Program-made: the position numbers and the translations under genes
In this document: piece after piece, positions 55,345 through 64,000 of the stretch
Numbering within the stretch: position 1 is the stretch's first letter
Layout of the letters: every line of letters starts with the position of its first letter
Origin: Cherax quadricarinatus
Lineage: Eukaryota > Arthropoda > Malacostraca > Decapoda > Parastacidae
Length of the DNA stretch: 64,000 bases
NCBI RefSeq assembly: GCF_038502225.1
Contig: NC_091355.1
Coordinates: forward strand, 17,603,927 to 17,667,926
Direction of reading: 5' to 3'
The notes under the pieces: generated by a model
Database searches by the model: none
Told to the model about the DNA's origin: nothing
What the model saw: only the letters and a program-made list of their open reading frames with translations

Positions 55345-55945
55345 TGTAGTCTGATGTCTAGGCTGGAATATTGCTGCACACTAACAGCACCTTTCAAGGC
55401 AGGTGAAATTGCTGACCTAGAAAATATACTGAGAACCTTCATGGCACACATATGTGCGACAAAACACCTAAATTACTGGGAACGTTTAAAGTTCCTCGAC
55501 CTGTACTCCCTGGAACGCAGGAAGGAGAGATACATGATTATATACACTTAGAAAATCTTAGAGGGATTTGCACCAAATTTGCAGACAAAAATCACTCTCT
55601 ATGAAAGCAGAAGACTCGGCACACGATGCAACATCCGCCTTAACGAAAAGCAGAGGTGCCACTAGCACGATAGGAGACAACACAATAAGTGTCAAGGGCC
55701 CAAGACTATTCAGCTGCTTCCCAGGATACATAATGGGTATTACTAATAGACCTCTGGCTGTCTTCAAGAAGGCTTTGGGCAGTTATCTGACCTGCCGGGT
55801 TGTGGTTCGAACGTTGGTTTACGTGCGGCCAACAGTAACAGCCTGATTGATCAGGCGCTGATCCACTATGAGACCTGGTCACAGACAGGGCCTTGGGGGC
55901 ATTGATCCCCGAAACCCTCTCCAGATATATTCCAGGTATTGTATT
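55345..55945 (+). mobile_element. LINE-Q copy Q3, 5'-truncated
   Basis: Encodes SRLEYCCTLTAPFKAGEIAD, then NYWERLKFLDLYSLERRKER with a stop at 55551, then further worn pieces of the Q C-terminus (GPRLFSCFPGYIMGITNRPL) and the 3' end GGGGGCATTGATCCC..CTCTCCAGATAT. It covers the last third of the Q1 ORF with several stops and indels. Confidence 0.88.
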
Positions 55946-56203
55946 GGCCAATATTTGTTTGTAGAAGTCGAATCACTGTCACTGGTCTCTCCTAATTGCC
56001 ATCGATCTGCGTTACAAATTGCTTCTAGAGCCGGGTTACGTAAAATGTCGCTCGCGATCTACCAGCAGGTCGCACAGCAATTTCTGGTAAACAGTAGGGT
56101 GACTAATATACCTAAACGATGTTTTTTTAGGTTAAAATGTAGTGAAAAATACATTGTGCATTTGACAAGTACATATATACTGTATACTCCATTTTCCTCT
56201 TGT

Positions 56204-56206
<3 letters not shown>
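55946..56206. other. Unique-looking DNA
   Basis: No recognisable feature. Confidence 0.45.

Positions 56207-56234
<28 letters not shown>
56207..56234. repeat. (CT)n microsatellite
   Basis: 28 bp of CT at the 3' end of LINE-G4. Confidence 0.93.
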
Positions 56235-56310
56235 TTACACAGGGTTTGACAAGGTTTTAAGGATCCTTAGCTTTATTGGCAAGCTATTTACAGGTTAAGG
56301 ATTCCTAACT
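56235..56310 (-). mobile_element. LINE-G 3' fragment (G4), 76 bp
   Basis: TACACAGGGTTTGACAAGGT, AAGGATCCTTAGCTTTATTG and CAGGTTAAGGATTCCTAACT match G1 3267-3345 and G2. The fragment ends in TCTCTCTCC, so CT-type sequence again lies on both sides. Confidence 0.85.
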
Positions 56311-56383
56311 TTCTCTCTCCCCTGTTCTTTAGAGATATGTAGGTCGAGAGAGAGAGAGATTGGGAAAATGGTGCAGGGACAGT

Positions 56384-56384
56384 G

Positions 56385-56422
<38 letters not shown>

Positions 56423-56433
56423 GAGAGGAGAGG
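56384..56433. repeat. (GA)n and (GAGGA)n
   Basis: GA repeat followed by GGAGAGGAGAGGA units. Confidence 0.92.
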
Positions 56434-56603
56434 AAAAAACACAAAAGAAAATCACGTTAGGGTGTCCTCCAACTACAGCTGAAGACCCAGTGTTAGTACC
56501 GGAGCGAAGCTTTGCCAATATTGGCAAGTCTGGTAGAAGGGCTAGACGTGGGTGTGGACGATGCTACCATCCTCTCATACCCAAGTATTAGTTGGAGGGG
56601 GGG

Positions 56604-56657
56604 GTCGGGTCGGGTCGGGTCGGGTCGGGTCGGGTCGGGTCAGGTCAGGTCAGGTCA
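56604..56657. repeat. (GGGTC)n to (AGGTC)n pentamer repeat
   Basis: About 7 GGGTC units pass into about 4 AGGTC (TCAGG) units. The TCAGG part looks like the beetle telomere motif, but the array is tiny and derived from GGGTC. Confidence 0.95.
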
Positions 56658-59067
56658 GAGGGGCTGCTCATGCAACTCCCTCAGGATTCATGAGAGCCAT
56701 GATATTTTTTGTTAATAAGGTCTGTGCTAAAAGTTTAAAAACCTGTTCTCAAGGAAAGAAACTATCATCCTGCATGCTTTCTATGTCAAAATCAAAAGCG
56801 CGTGCAAGCTTCTAAAAATAGTTATTTTTTTTGGGGGGGAATGATGTGACATGACTAAAAACATCGTTATTTTCTGCTTATTTTGATTATGAAGCATTCT
56901 GCAAAAATTCCCCCTCAGCATAATGACTCCAAGTACATTCATTTATTTCTCTTACGTTTATAATGTCAACAAAGAGGTAAAAAAAAAAGTTTTCTTAAAA
57001 ATGCCTTAATACGGTGCATCATTTTCAGAATTCCATGCCAATATTCAATATATATGGAGATGCTTTTGGAATATCCTCTATGAAATATCAAATTTGAATC
57101 ACATTTCGTTATTAATTTTTTTTCGGTTACAGGACTGTCTCACATACTGTCAAACCTTTTTTTTTTTTCTTGCTATATATACATATATACAATTCGTCAG
57201 GTATGCAGAGTATGACTGAATGGAGGCATTGTTGTAAATTTTCAGAGTTTCAACTTCAGACGGACTGCAGAAGGATATATGAAAATTCCTTGGTCTTCGA
57301 CAGGTAGCTACCCGGAAAGTTTACAGGATGTGATTCGGTGGCTTCAGCTGAAATGGAAAAGTTTTCAAGTTAATACTTACTTTAGAAGAGGGTTCGGATA
57401 ACATTCTATTGACTGGGTTTATGCCTCTCACTGGGCAATATATCTGTAAGGCAACCATAAATAGACAGACAATGGTTAATGACTAAGCACATTCTGATGT
57501 GCATTGCATAAACATGTGTGTAGAAGTTGAGTTACTTGAAAAAAAACTGAAATATTGCGAGAGTTACGGTTTTAATCTGGAGCTTGACAGAGCAACAGCA
57601 TTCCATGAGACAGCCAGTCTGCTACCCTCTAGTTTCATCAGCAGACCTACTGGTCCTACTCTGCTTCACTCTGAAACTCATAATTTTGATAAATTTATGA
57701 ATTAACTCCACGTTGAATAGTCAGTGCTCACAACACAGTGAATAATGTTGCAAGAAGTAACGAGTGATATTCAAGACGAGGAATTGGAACAAAATGCAGA
57801 GAAAACAAAGGAGTGATATTTATAAACTCTAGTAGATGACATTCTTCAAGTCTTATATGATTCATCGTGAAAATCCAAAAATGAACACCAGTATTGTAAA
57901 TAATGATCAGGCCACAGATGATGTACTTCCGTGTACAATGAAAAATATTGTGAGTTCCTAACACAAAAGCTAGCAAAAATTAGTTACAGTCCCGTTGTTT
58001 ATCACCCTATGACAGGAACAAAACTGTCAGAGAATGTCTAAAGCTTGCAGAAGGTATCACTAATGAAACGGGTCAGAAAAATACACTATTATTTCCTTTG
58101 ATCTAGTGGCATTTCTGGAATCATTTCCCACAAGGTGGAATAAGCCCAAGCAGTGTAGTGAATACATAATTCTAACTGGCACATTCTATCTAACTTGTGT
58201 ATACTTGCGAGTGACTGGGAAGGATATGGAAGTGGTCTTATTGATATTCTACTGGAGGAAGGCCTGATGGGATCTCAAATTATATAGAGAGTTTTGGGAA
58301 AAATAATTACTGCAGGGCTATGCTGTCCCATAAAATGCTTGTGGGAAAACTTGATAGATTAGATCTGAAAGAGTTCCTTGACAGCACACACAGTCGCATA
58401 CAAAGTCCAAATCTCATGTAACTGTAGATAATCTTACATCGGGAACTATGGATATTTCTTTAAGGCAAGCAAAGCATACACCGTCAGACTCCCAAAAGAA
58501 ATTTCAACTACAGAAATAAGCTCGATAACTGTGGTGACTTGGCCACAGTCCTCCCTGGTGGACATCATTAATCCAATTTATTGCAATGTAACTGGGACCA
58601 CATTATATTTGTTGGAAACCTTATATAATCCTCGCAGTGGGACTTTAAATTAACTCCTTATGATAATCGTCATTAAAGAGATTAGCTTTCCGATCTAATT
58701 TTTTATTTTATTTATTTTTTTTAACTGCAGTCGTGAATGAAGTGCTTAAAATAAAACCTACATGTAGATTACTTAATGCCTTAAGTGAAACAACAGCAAA
58801 TAGGCCCTTGAAGGATGAGACGACTCACATCAACTTGGCTGTGACATGTAGACCAAGAAACAAGTATGCAGGGCAAGACTTTATATAGAAAACTCTCTAA
58901 GGATAGCGTTTTCAACCTTAATCATGAACGATATTTACCAAATAACGATTTTTAATTGGATGTTTCGTCAATGCTGAATAAAGATTTTATTCATAGGACA
59001 GTGGATTCTTTTTTTCAGAACCTCAAAAGCTGCCTTTACCTTTAATAAGAATGAAAGGAGTTAGTCT
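56658..59067. other. Unrecognised AT-rich DNA
   Basis: About 2.4 kb without recognised genes or repeats. Short plus-frame stretches around 57500-57700 and 58260-58400 look faintly protein-like and might be a very old transposon, but I cannot name one. Confidence 0.4.
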
Positions 59068-59271
59068 TTAGAGACCCGTAGCTCGGTTGGTAGCACACTC
59101 GGCTCACACTCTGAGGTCCGTTGTTCCATTCCCGGCATGGGTGGAAACAGTGGGTGTGTTTCTTGAAGACACCTGCAGTAAGTAGGTACCTGGTACCAGG
59201 GGCTTTCTATACAGTATTCATTGATGTCAGCTACGTCTGTTTAAGTTGTATCATATAACTGTAGAAATAAA

Positions 59272-59331
<60 letters not shown>
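59068..59331 (+). mobile_element. S-type SINE with (ATT)n tail
   Basis: The tRNA-like head at 59072-59146 has CCGTAGCTCGGTTGGTAGCA (A-box), a CTCACAC anticodon-loop-like word at 59103 and GTTCCATTCCCGG (B-box). The body has CACCTGCAGTAAGTAGGTACC, and the tail GGGGCTTTCTATACAGTATT ends in about 55 bp of ATT. The same tail is at 45805-45907. Confidence 0.85.
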
Positions 59332-59968
59332 GTTATTATTATGACAAAGACCTGTTGTACATACTTTTTCTTTTTAAAATAATAGCTGTTCTGCAGTATA
59401 TGTCTGCCTTAACAGCTACTTTTGTTACTCCTTAATTAGCTGGTGTAGAAAGAAGCCTGACCTCCCTGCGCGCTCAAACTGTTCTGTTGAAGGAGTCAGC
59501 TTACCTCTATCTAATACTATTAACCAGCCACATCTTGGGTCTCATGTTTTGACTCTCGCTCCAGCTCGACCCGCGTCAGGAAGCAATTGTCCTGTTTCAT
59601 GACAAATGTTACCTAACCTCTCGCCGTCTTGTAGCGAATGGGTGATCTCAAAGCTTGGCCATGTCTCACTGACAGTGAACGCTCAAATAGAACTGTCAAC
59701 TTTCTCTGACGGTGCTTGGTCAACGGCTGACGGAGGATACAATTGTACTAATAAATTTGCATGAAAGTGAATGTTTACACTTAATATCTGAATAAAGGCT
59801 GCTCTACTAGCAAGAATTTTCAGAGCTGAACATTTAAAGGTGGTGCAGTTAAGTCATTTCAAGACTTTTACGAGGATTCCTTGAATAGGACAGTATCTGA
59901 AAACTATCTTGGAGTCGCGAAGCTTGCCAACCATTGTTTGAATTTAGTAGGAAGGTAATCTTTCAGCA
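59332..59968. other. Mostly unrecognised; V-type remnant
   Basis: CGACCCGCGTCAGGAAGCAA, TTGTCCTGTTTCATGACAAA and TTACCTAACCT at 59567-59618 match the 3' end of the V repeats at 34.1 and 34.8 kb. Confidence 0.5.
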
Positions 59969-59981
59969 TTATATAACCCTT

Positions 59982-60127
59982 CCCAAACCATACCACGGGT
60001 GGGGTTTGAACCCGCGATCAACGAGTCTCAAAACTCCAGATCGTCGCGTTAGCCACTCTCTGATCGCGGGTTCAAACCCCACCCGTGGTATGGTTTGTTT
60101 GCAATCGTGTCATTACGATGCCGTGAG
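59982..60127. mobile_element. W-type hairpin SINE (W2), 13-bp target duplication
   Basis: TTATATAACCCTT lies at 59969-59981 and 60128-60140. The 146-bp insertion contains a perfect 36-bp inverted repeat (59985-60020 against 60061-60096) made of a tRNA-like 3' part including GCGGGTTCAAACCCCACCC (B-box), separated by a 40-bp loop with CTCCAGATCGTCGCGTTAGC. The right end GCAATCGTGTCATTACGAT..CGTGAG matches W1. Confidence 0.92.
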
Positions 60128-60140
60128 TTATATAACCCTT

Positions 60141-61455
60141 AATTCTCTAACATTTTTTTACTAGGTAATCATTGCCAGTTTCTTAACGCGTCCTACACAC
60201 TCATGAATAATATTTCCATTATGCTAAGCTAGATTAGGTTAGGATACTTTAGGTTATGTAGGGTTAGAATACATAAACCAATAAACATGTATATATAACC
60301 ACAGAATAAAAGCATATTCAAGAATTGACTAAAACAAGTCTGGCAAGACAGAAGCTGAGCAGACCCAGGATACGTTCACATATACACGCCTGTCACTCCT
60401 TGTAATCGAGTTGTCATACGTGGAAAATTAATGAACCTGACGCAAGTAATTAACATAGATTATCTTAAAATACTTTTCCTGGCTATATATTGATGGTGTG
60501 TATTTTAATAACTCCAAGTCGGAAGGTAATTTATCCTAGTGTTCTGTTGGCCTAAAATTAGGCTTTTCCTGATTTACAATTATAAACTTTTATTTTTTTA
60601 TTTTTCGTATAATCAATGCCCACAGACGAATTACTGTGTACCTCAAACACTTAGTTGTATTTGAGCTTTAGATTTTCCTGAGTCTTGAAGCTGAGAACGA
60701 AGGTTCCTCTTAGTCCATACTGCACTGGAGAGAAACTGGGGTTAATTGAGTGTTCTTTCGAAGGATTGATATTCTAGTAATGATCATTCAGAGAGAGAGA
60801 GGTTTGAATATGAGAGGCTTCGGGCTTGTTTGACTGACTATTGAAATTTAATAGAATTCACTTTCTGAACATGACATCTTCTCTTCATTTCAAAACTAGA
60901 GCCAATATTTTTTGTCTTTTCGGCTCCTCTGTGTTAATTCTTCAGTGCTTTAAAGAATTACCCATCCACATAAACTGCAGGAAAAGGAATATCTAGAGGA
61001 GAACAAAAAACATGGGGGAAGAACAGGAGAAAAAGGAAATAAAACAGAAGAATAGATCAAAGGAACACGATAATAATTCACTAAATGGAAATAATTGAAA
61101 TCGCCTCTGCGTTGCCCCACTTCATCTAGCACTTTGTTCACGCCTGTGCAAATTGCAAGTCTACATTGCAAATTGGTCCTGATGAAACCACTTTTCATCT
61201 CAGGGCCTCAAATGTGTCTGCAACCGGATATTGATAGAGGATTCCTAAAGAAAACTCACAACCACGACTCGGCTGAGTGATCTTGCCTCTTTATCCTTTC
61301 CGAGATATGACGACCTTCCTCCCACCTGCTGTAATTACCTATTTATTGTTAAGGGAATTGAGCGAAGCCTTGTTATTCCCATCCTTCTTGGATTAATTAT
61401 TTACGAATTCTTCTAAAAAGATTTTTTAATGTAGCACCTGACATTCTTTTATACA
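60141..61455. other. Unrecognised AT-rich DNA
   Basis: No gene or repeat recognised. Confidence 0.5.
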
Positions 61456-62072
61456 AATAACCCGCACATAGAAGAGAGGAGCTTACGACGACGTTTCGGT
61501 CCGACTTGAACCATTTACAAAGTCACACTAACAAGGAGAGCAGGATGGGTATATATAGGCAGGAAGTGGTAGTAGTAGTAGTAGTAGAGGTAGTAGTGGG
61601 GAGGTAGCAAGAGTAGGAGGGGCCAGTCAAATACTAAGAAAGAGGAGCACTGCAAGGGAGCTGGGGCCCACAGAGGGTAAGAGCAAGAACACCGAGGGGG
61701 GGAAAACAAATAAATAAGTGAATAAAAAAGGAACAAATGCACAGGGAAGAGGAAAGACAACCCAAAGGAGATAAAGGAAAGGGGAAGAGGGAGAAGAAAA
61801 AAGGAGGAATCAGGTTCGGTTACGAGTGTTCTGAAGTTTGAAGCATTTTACAATGTAGTGGGAGAGGAAGGCGTCTACAGAGACGAAGCCAGGACTAAGA
61901 TTCATTCAAGGAAAGTTGTGTATTACGGAGGGTTCAACAAGACGGTGACGGTTGAAGCTGGAAGAAGGGAAGACAGTTTTAGCAGAAGACCAGTCAATAG
62001 TGCTCCTCTTTCTTAGTATTTGACTGGCCCCACCTACTCGTACTACCTCCCCACTACTACTTCCTTCCATCT

Positions 62073-62110
<38 letters not shown>

Positions 62111-62225
62111 TCCCGCCTGTATATACCCATCCTGCTCTCCTCGTTAGTGTGACTTTGTCAATGGTCCAAGTCGGGCCGAAACGTCGTCGTAAACTCCTCT
62201 CTTCTACATGCGGGTTATTTATGTA
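61456..62225. mobile_element. P2-type long inverted-repeat element
   Basis: Arm 61456-61655 is mirrored at about 62000-62225. AATAACCCGCACATAGAAGA, GACGACGTTTCGGTCCGACT, AAGTCACACTAAC and AGCAGGATGGGTATATATAG, then a (TAG)n run and GGCCAGTCAAATACTAAGAA, each have complements on the right in reverse order. About 340 bp of interior carries a GAAGTTTGAAGC region without an ORF. It resembles the terminal repeats of Penelope-like or similar elements. Confidence 0.8.
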
Positions 62226-62423
62226 TCATTCCAGACACGGTATTGTGCCTTTTATTGTTTTTCTTTTATTCCATTATATCCATCTCGGTCCTGAGATATT
62301 TTTTTTTTATATTTAAGATCATCTATCTATCGGAAACTTTATATTTTTTAATCTTTTACATCAGTTTATAAGAGTCATTTTAAAGACCCTTTGCTCTCTA
62401 TAACTCTACAAAAGCCTTTAAAC
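62226..62423. other. T-rich non-coding DNA
   Basis: No feature seen. Confidence 0.5.
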
Positions 62424-62594
62424 ATAAGAACATAAAAGAGAAGGAACACTGCAGCAGGTCTACTGGCCCATGCGAGGTACGTCCAAGTCTCCTACCGGCT
62501 TAAGCCAATGCCCCAACCTAGTCACGGCAGGCCATATTCGCTTAAGGAAGGAACACGACAACTGACCTAGTAGCACAAGCTAATCAGGTCCAAC

Positions 62595-63476
62595 TCACAC
62601 CCACCCACACCCACTCATGTATTTATCTAACCTATTTTTAAAACTACAAAACGTTTTAGCCTCAATAACTGTACTCGGGAGTTTGTTCCACTCATCCACA
62701 ACACTATTACCAAACCAGTGCTTTCCTATATCCTTCCTGAATCTGAATTTTTCCAACTTAAAACCATTGCTACGAGTCCTGTCTAGGCTAGATATTTTCA
62801 GCACGTTATTTACATCCCCTTTATTTATTCCTGTCTTCCATTTATACACCTCAATCATATCCCCCCTAATTCTATGCCTTTCGAGAGAGTGCAGATTCAG
62901 GGCCCTCAGTCTATCCTCATAGGGAAGATTTCTGATACATGGGATCATCTTTGTCATCCTCCTCTGTATGTTTTCCAGAGCATTTATATCCATTCTGTAA
63001 TACGGTGACCAGAACTGAGCAGCATAGTCTAAATGAGGCCTAACCAAGGATATATAGAGTTGAAGAACAACCTGAGGACTTCTATTATTTATACTTCTAG
63101 ATATGAAGTCAAGAATTCTGTTAGCTTTATTGCGAGCACTAATGCACTGTTGTCTTGGTTTTAGATTACTGCTAACCAGAACTCCTAAATCCTTTTCGCA
63201 ATCAGTAGTATTAAGATCTACATTATTTAGTTTATATGTGGCATGGTTATTTACCTGTCCAACATTTAGAACTTTGCATTTGTCAATATTAAACTGCATC
63301 TGCCACTTCTCCGACCATTGCATCAGTCTATTCATATCATCCTGGAGTGCTCTATTGTCCTCATTAGAATGAATTGGACGGCCTATTTTGGTGTCATCAG
63401 CAAATTTGCTTATGTCGCTATTTATTCCCTCATCTATGTCGTTTATGTAAACTGTGAACAACAACGGGCCCAACAC
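62595..63476 (-). pseudogene. LINE-C reverse transcriptase C-terminal half
   Basis: Starts at LGPLLFTVYINDIDEGI (motif B region), followed by DISKFADDTKIGRP (catalytic ADD), FNIDKCKVLNVGQV, CEKDLGVLVSSNLKP, YISLVRPHLDYAAQFWSPYY and the C-terminal EWNKLPSTVIEA, NRLDKYMSGCGWV. 293 codons are open. The same C-terminus is present in C2 and C3. The segment itself is intact, but it is separated from its N-terminal half by a frameshift. Confidence 0.94.
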
Positions 63477-63529
63477 TGACCCCTGAGGAACACCGCTTGT
63501 GACGTGCCCCGATTCTGATTTCTCCCCAT

Positions 63530-63886
63530 TTATGCAACTCTCTGCTGTCTATTTGTCAGCCATGCCTCTACCCAGGAAAAAAATTCTCCTCCCATTCCGT
63601 GTGTCTTAAGTTTCCTCAATAGCTTCTGGTGTGGAACTCTATCGAAAGCCTTACTGAAGTCCATATACACAATATCATATTCAGTGACATAATCTACCTC
63701 CTCAAACACCTTAGTGAAAAAAGTTAGTAAATTCGCAAGACAGGAACGCCAATTTGTAAAACCGTGTTGAGATTCATTAATCAATCTGTGCCTGTCAAGA
63801 TGGCTACGAATTGCTTCGGCAATTATTGATTCCATAAATTTTCCCACTATGGAGATAAGGCTTATTGGTCTATAGTTCGAAGCCAA
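63530..63886 (-). pseudogene. LINE-C reverse transcriptase N-terminal half
   Basis: Reads SNYRPISLISIVGKFMESII, SQHGFTNWRSCLANLLTFF, DIVYMDFSKAFDRVPHQKLL (motif A) and WLTNRQQRV. A one-base shift at about 63530 ends the frame. Upstream in the window the frame LANLFNISLQTGIVPDK is separated by a deletion. This is a non-LTR RT of the CR1 type. Confidence 0.93.
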
Positions 63887-64000
63887 GGACCTGTCACTTA
63901 TCAGGCACTATGCCAGTTTGTAGTGATATGTTAAAAAGATTAGCCAAAGGTATGCTAAGTTCCTATTTACATTTCTTTAACACCCTTACAAACAGCTCAT

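Larger units (their letters stand above)
62424..64000 (-). mobile_element. LINE-C (CR1-like) copy C1, runs off the window
   Basis: The minus strand carries RT from at least 63990 to the stop at 62595, a 170-bp 3' end with GGGCCAGTAGACCTGCTGCA and the tail CTTTTATGTTCTTATGTT at 62424. The 8-bp-like ATTCTTATG tail and the C-terminus are CR1 traits. A small deletion near 63900 (PDK joined to DRSLASNYRP) and one frameshift near 63530 break the ORF. The 5' portion lies beyond 64000. Confidence 0.93.

Noticed and set aside
56638..56657. Telomere-like TCAGG repeat
   Set aside because: Only about four units, evidently derived from the adjoining GGGTC array. Arthropod telomeres are normally TTAGG, and no long array is present.

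Overview
This is a eukaryotic, repeat-dominated window with no host gene I can establish. The mix of repeats (tRNA-Val-like SINEs, CR1/L2-like and RTE-like LINEs with short tails, very long dinucleotide tracts, short inverted-repeat elements with hammerhead-like cores) suggests an arthropod, most probably a decapod crustacean such as a crayfish or lobster. That assignment is inference from recalled repeat families, not a search. Almost every long reading frame is either an antisense shadow of a LINE or a translation of a microsatellite.

For clarity I name the families within this window only. LINE-A: L2/CR1-like; copies at 20368-24354, 25231-26059, about 51178-51770, 12233-12272 and a decayed split copy at 39640-41285. 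LINE-G: a second jockey/CR1-type family; copies at 3267-3500, 35166-36575, 37021-38649 and 56235-56310. LINE-Q: copies at 27873-28140, 39714-40965 and 55345-55945. LINE-R: RTE-like; a copy at 51993-54865 and a 147-bp 3' fragment at 43384-43530. LINE-C: CR1-like with an ATTCTTATGTT-type tail; copies at 62424-64000, 11152-11490, 18522-18655 and 14086-14143. LTR-L: two inverted solo LTRs at 29253-30412 and 43287-44637. P: short inverted-repeat elements with a hammerhead-like core. S: tRNA-Val-like SINEs. W: tRNA-like hairpin SINEs. V and D: other dispersed repeats.

Layout. 0-14 kb: a (TA)n tract, a 2.2-kb almost G-free CACC/TTC minisatellite, (CT)n tracts with LINE-G, unrecognised AT-rich DNA, a 205-bp-arm palindrome and a 31-bp minisatellite. 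14-20 kb: P and W insertions with clear target-site duplications. 20-26 kb: the longest LINE (A1), a purine tract and a second LINE-A copy. 26-32 kb: pyrimidine-rich repeats, a 21-bp minisatellite, the first solo LTR and the only plausible host-exon candidate (32042-32142). 34-41 kb: V repeats, two LINE-G copies and LINE-Q. 43-48 kb: the second solo LTR carrying a nested LINE-R insertion, two SINEs and a 20-bp minisatellite. 49-64 kb: LINE-R, fragments of A, Q and G, hairpin SINE W2, a large P-type inverted repeat and LINE-C running off the end.

The most interesting pattern is that LINE-A and LINE-G copies are repeatedly sandwiched between two tracts of the same dinucleotide: (AC)n on the sense strand for A and (AG)n on the sense strand for G, always in the same strand sense. 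This suggests microsatellite-directed integration, or microsatellite birth at both ends of insertions. Other strong observations are a 169-bp hammerhead-like element with a 15-bp target duplication, a LINE-R insertion with its empty site present in the same window, and a SINE whose 3' end matches the coding 3' end of LINE-Q.
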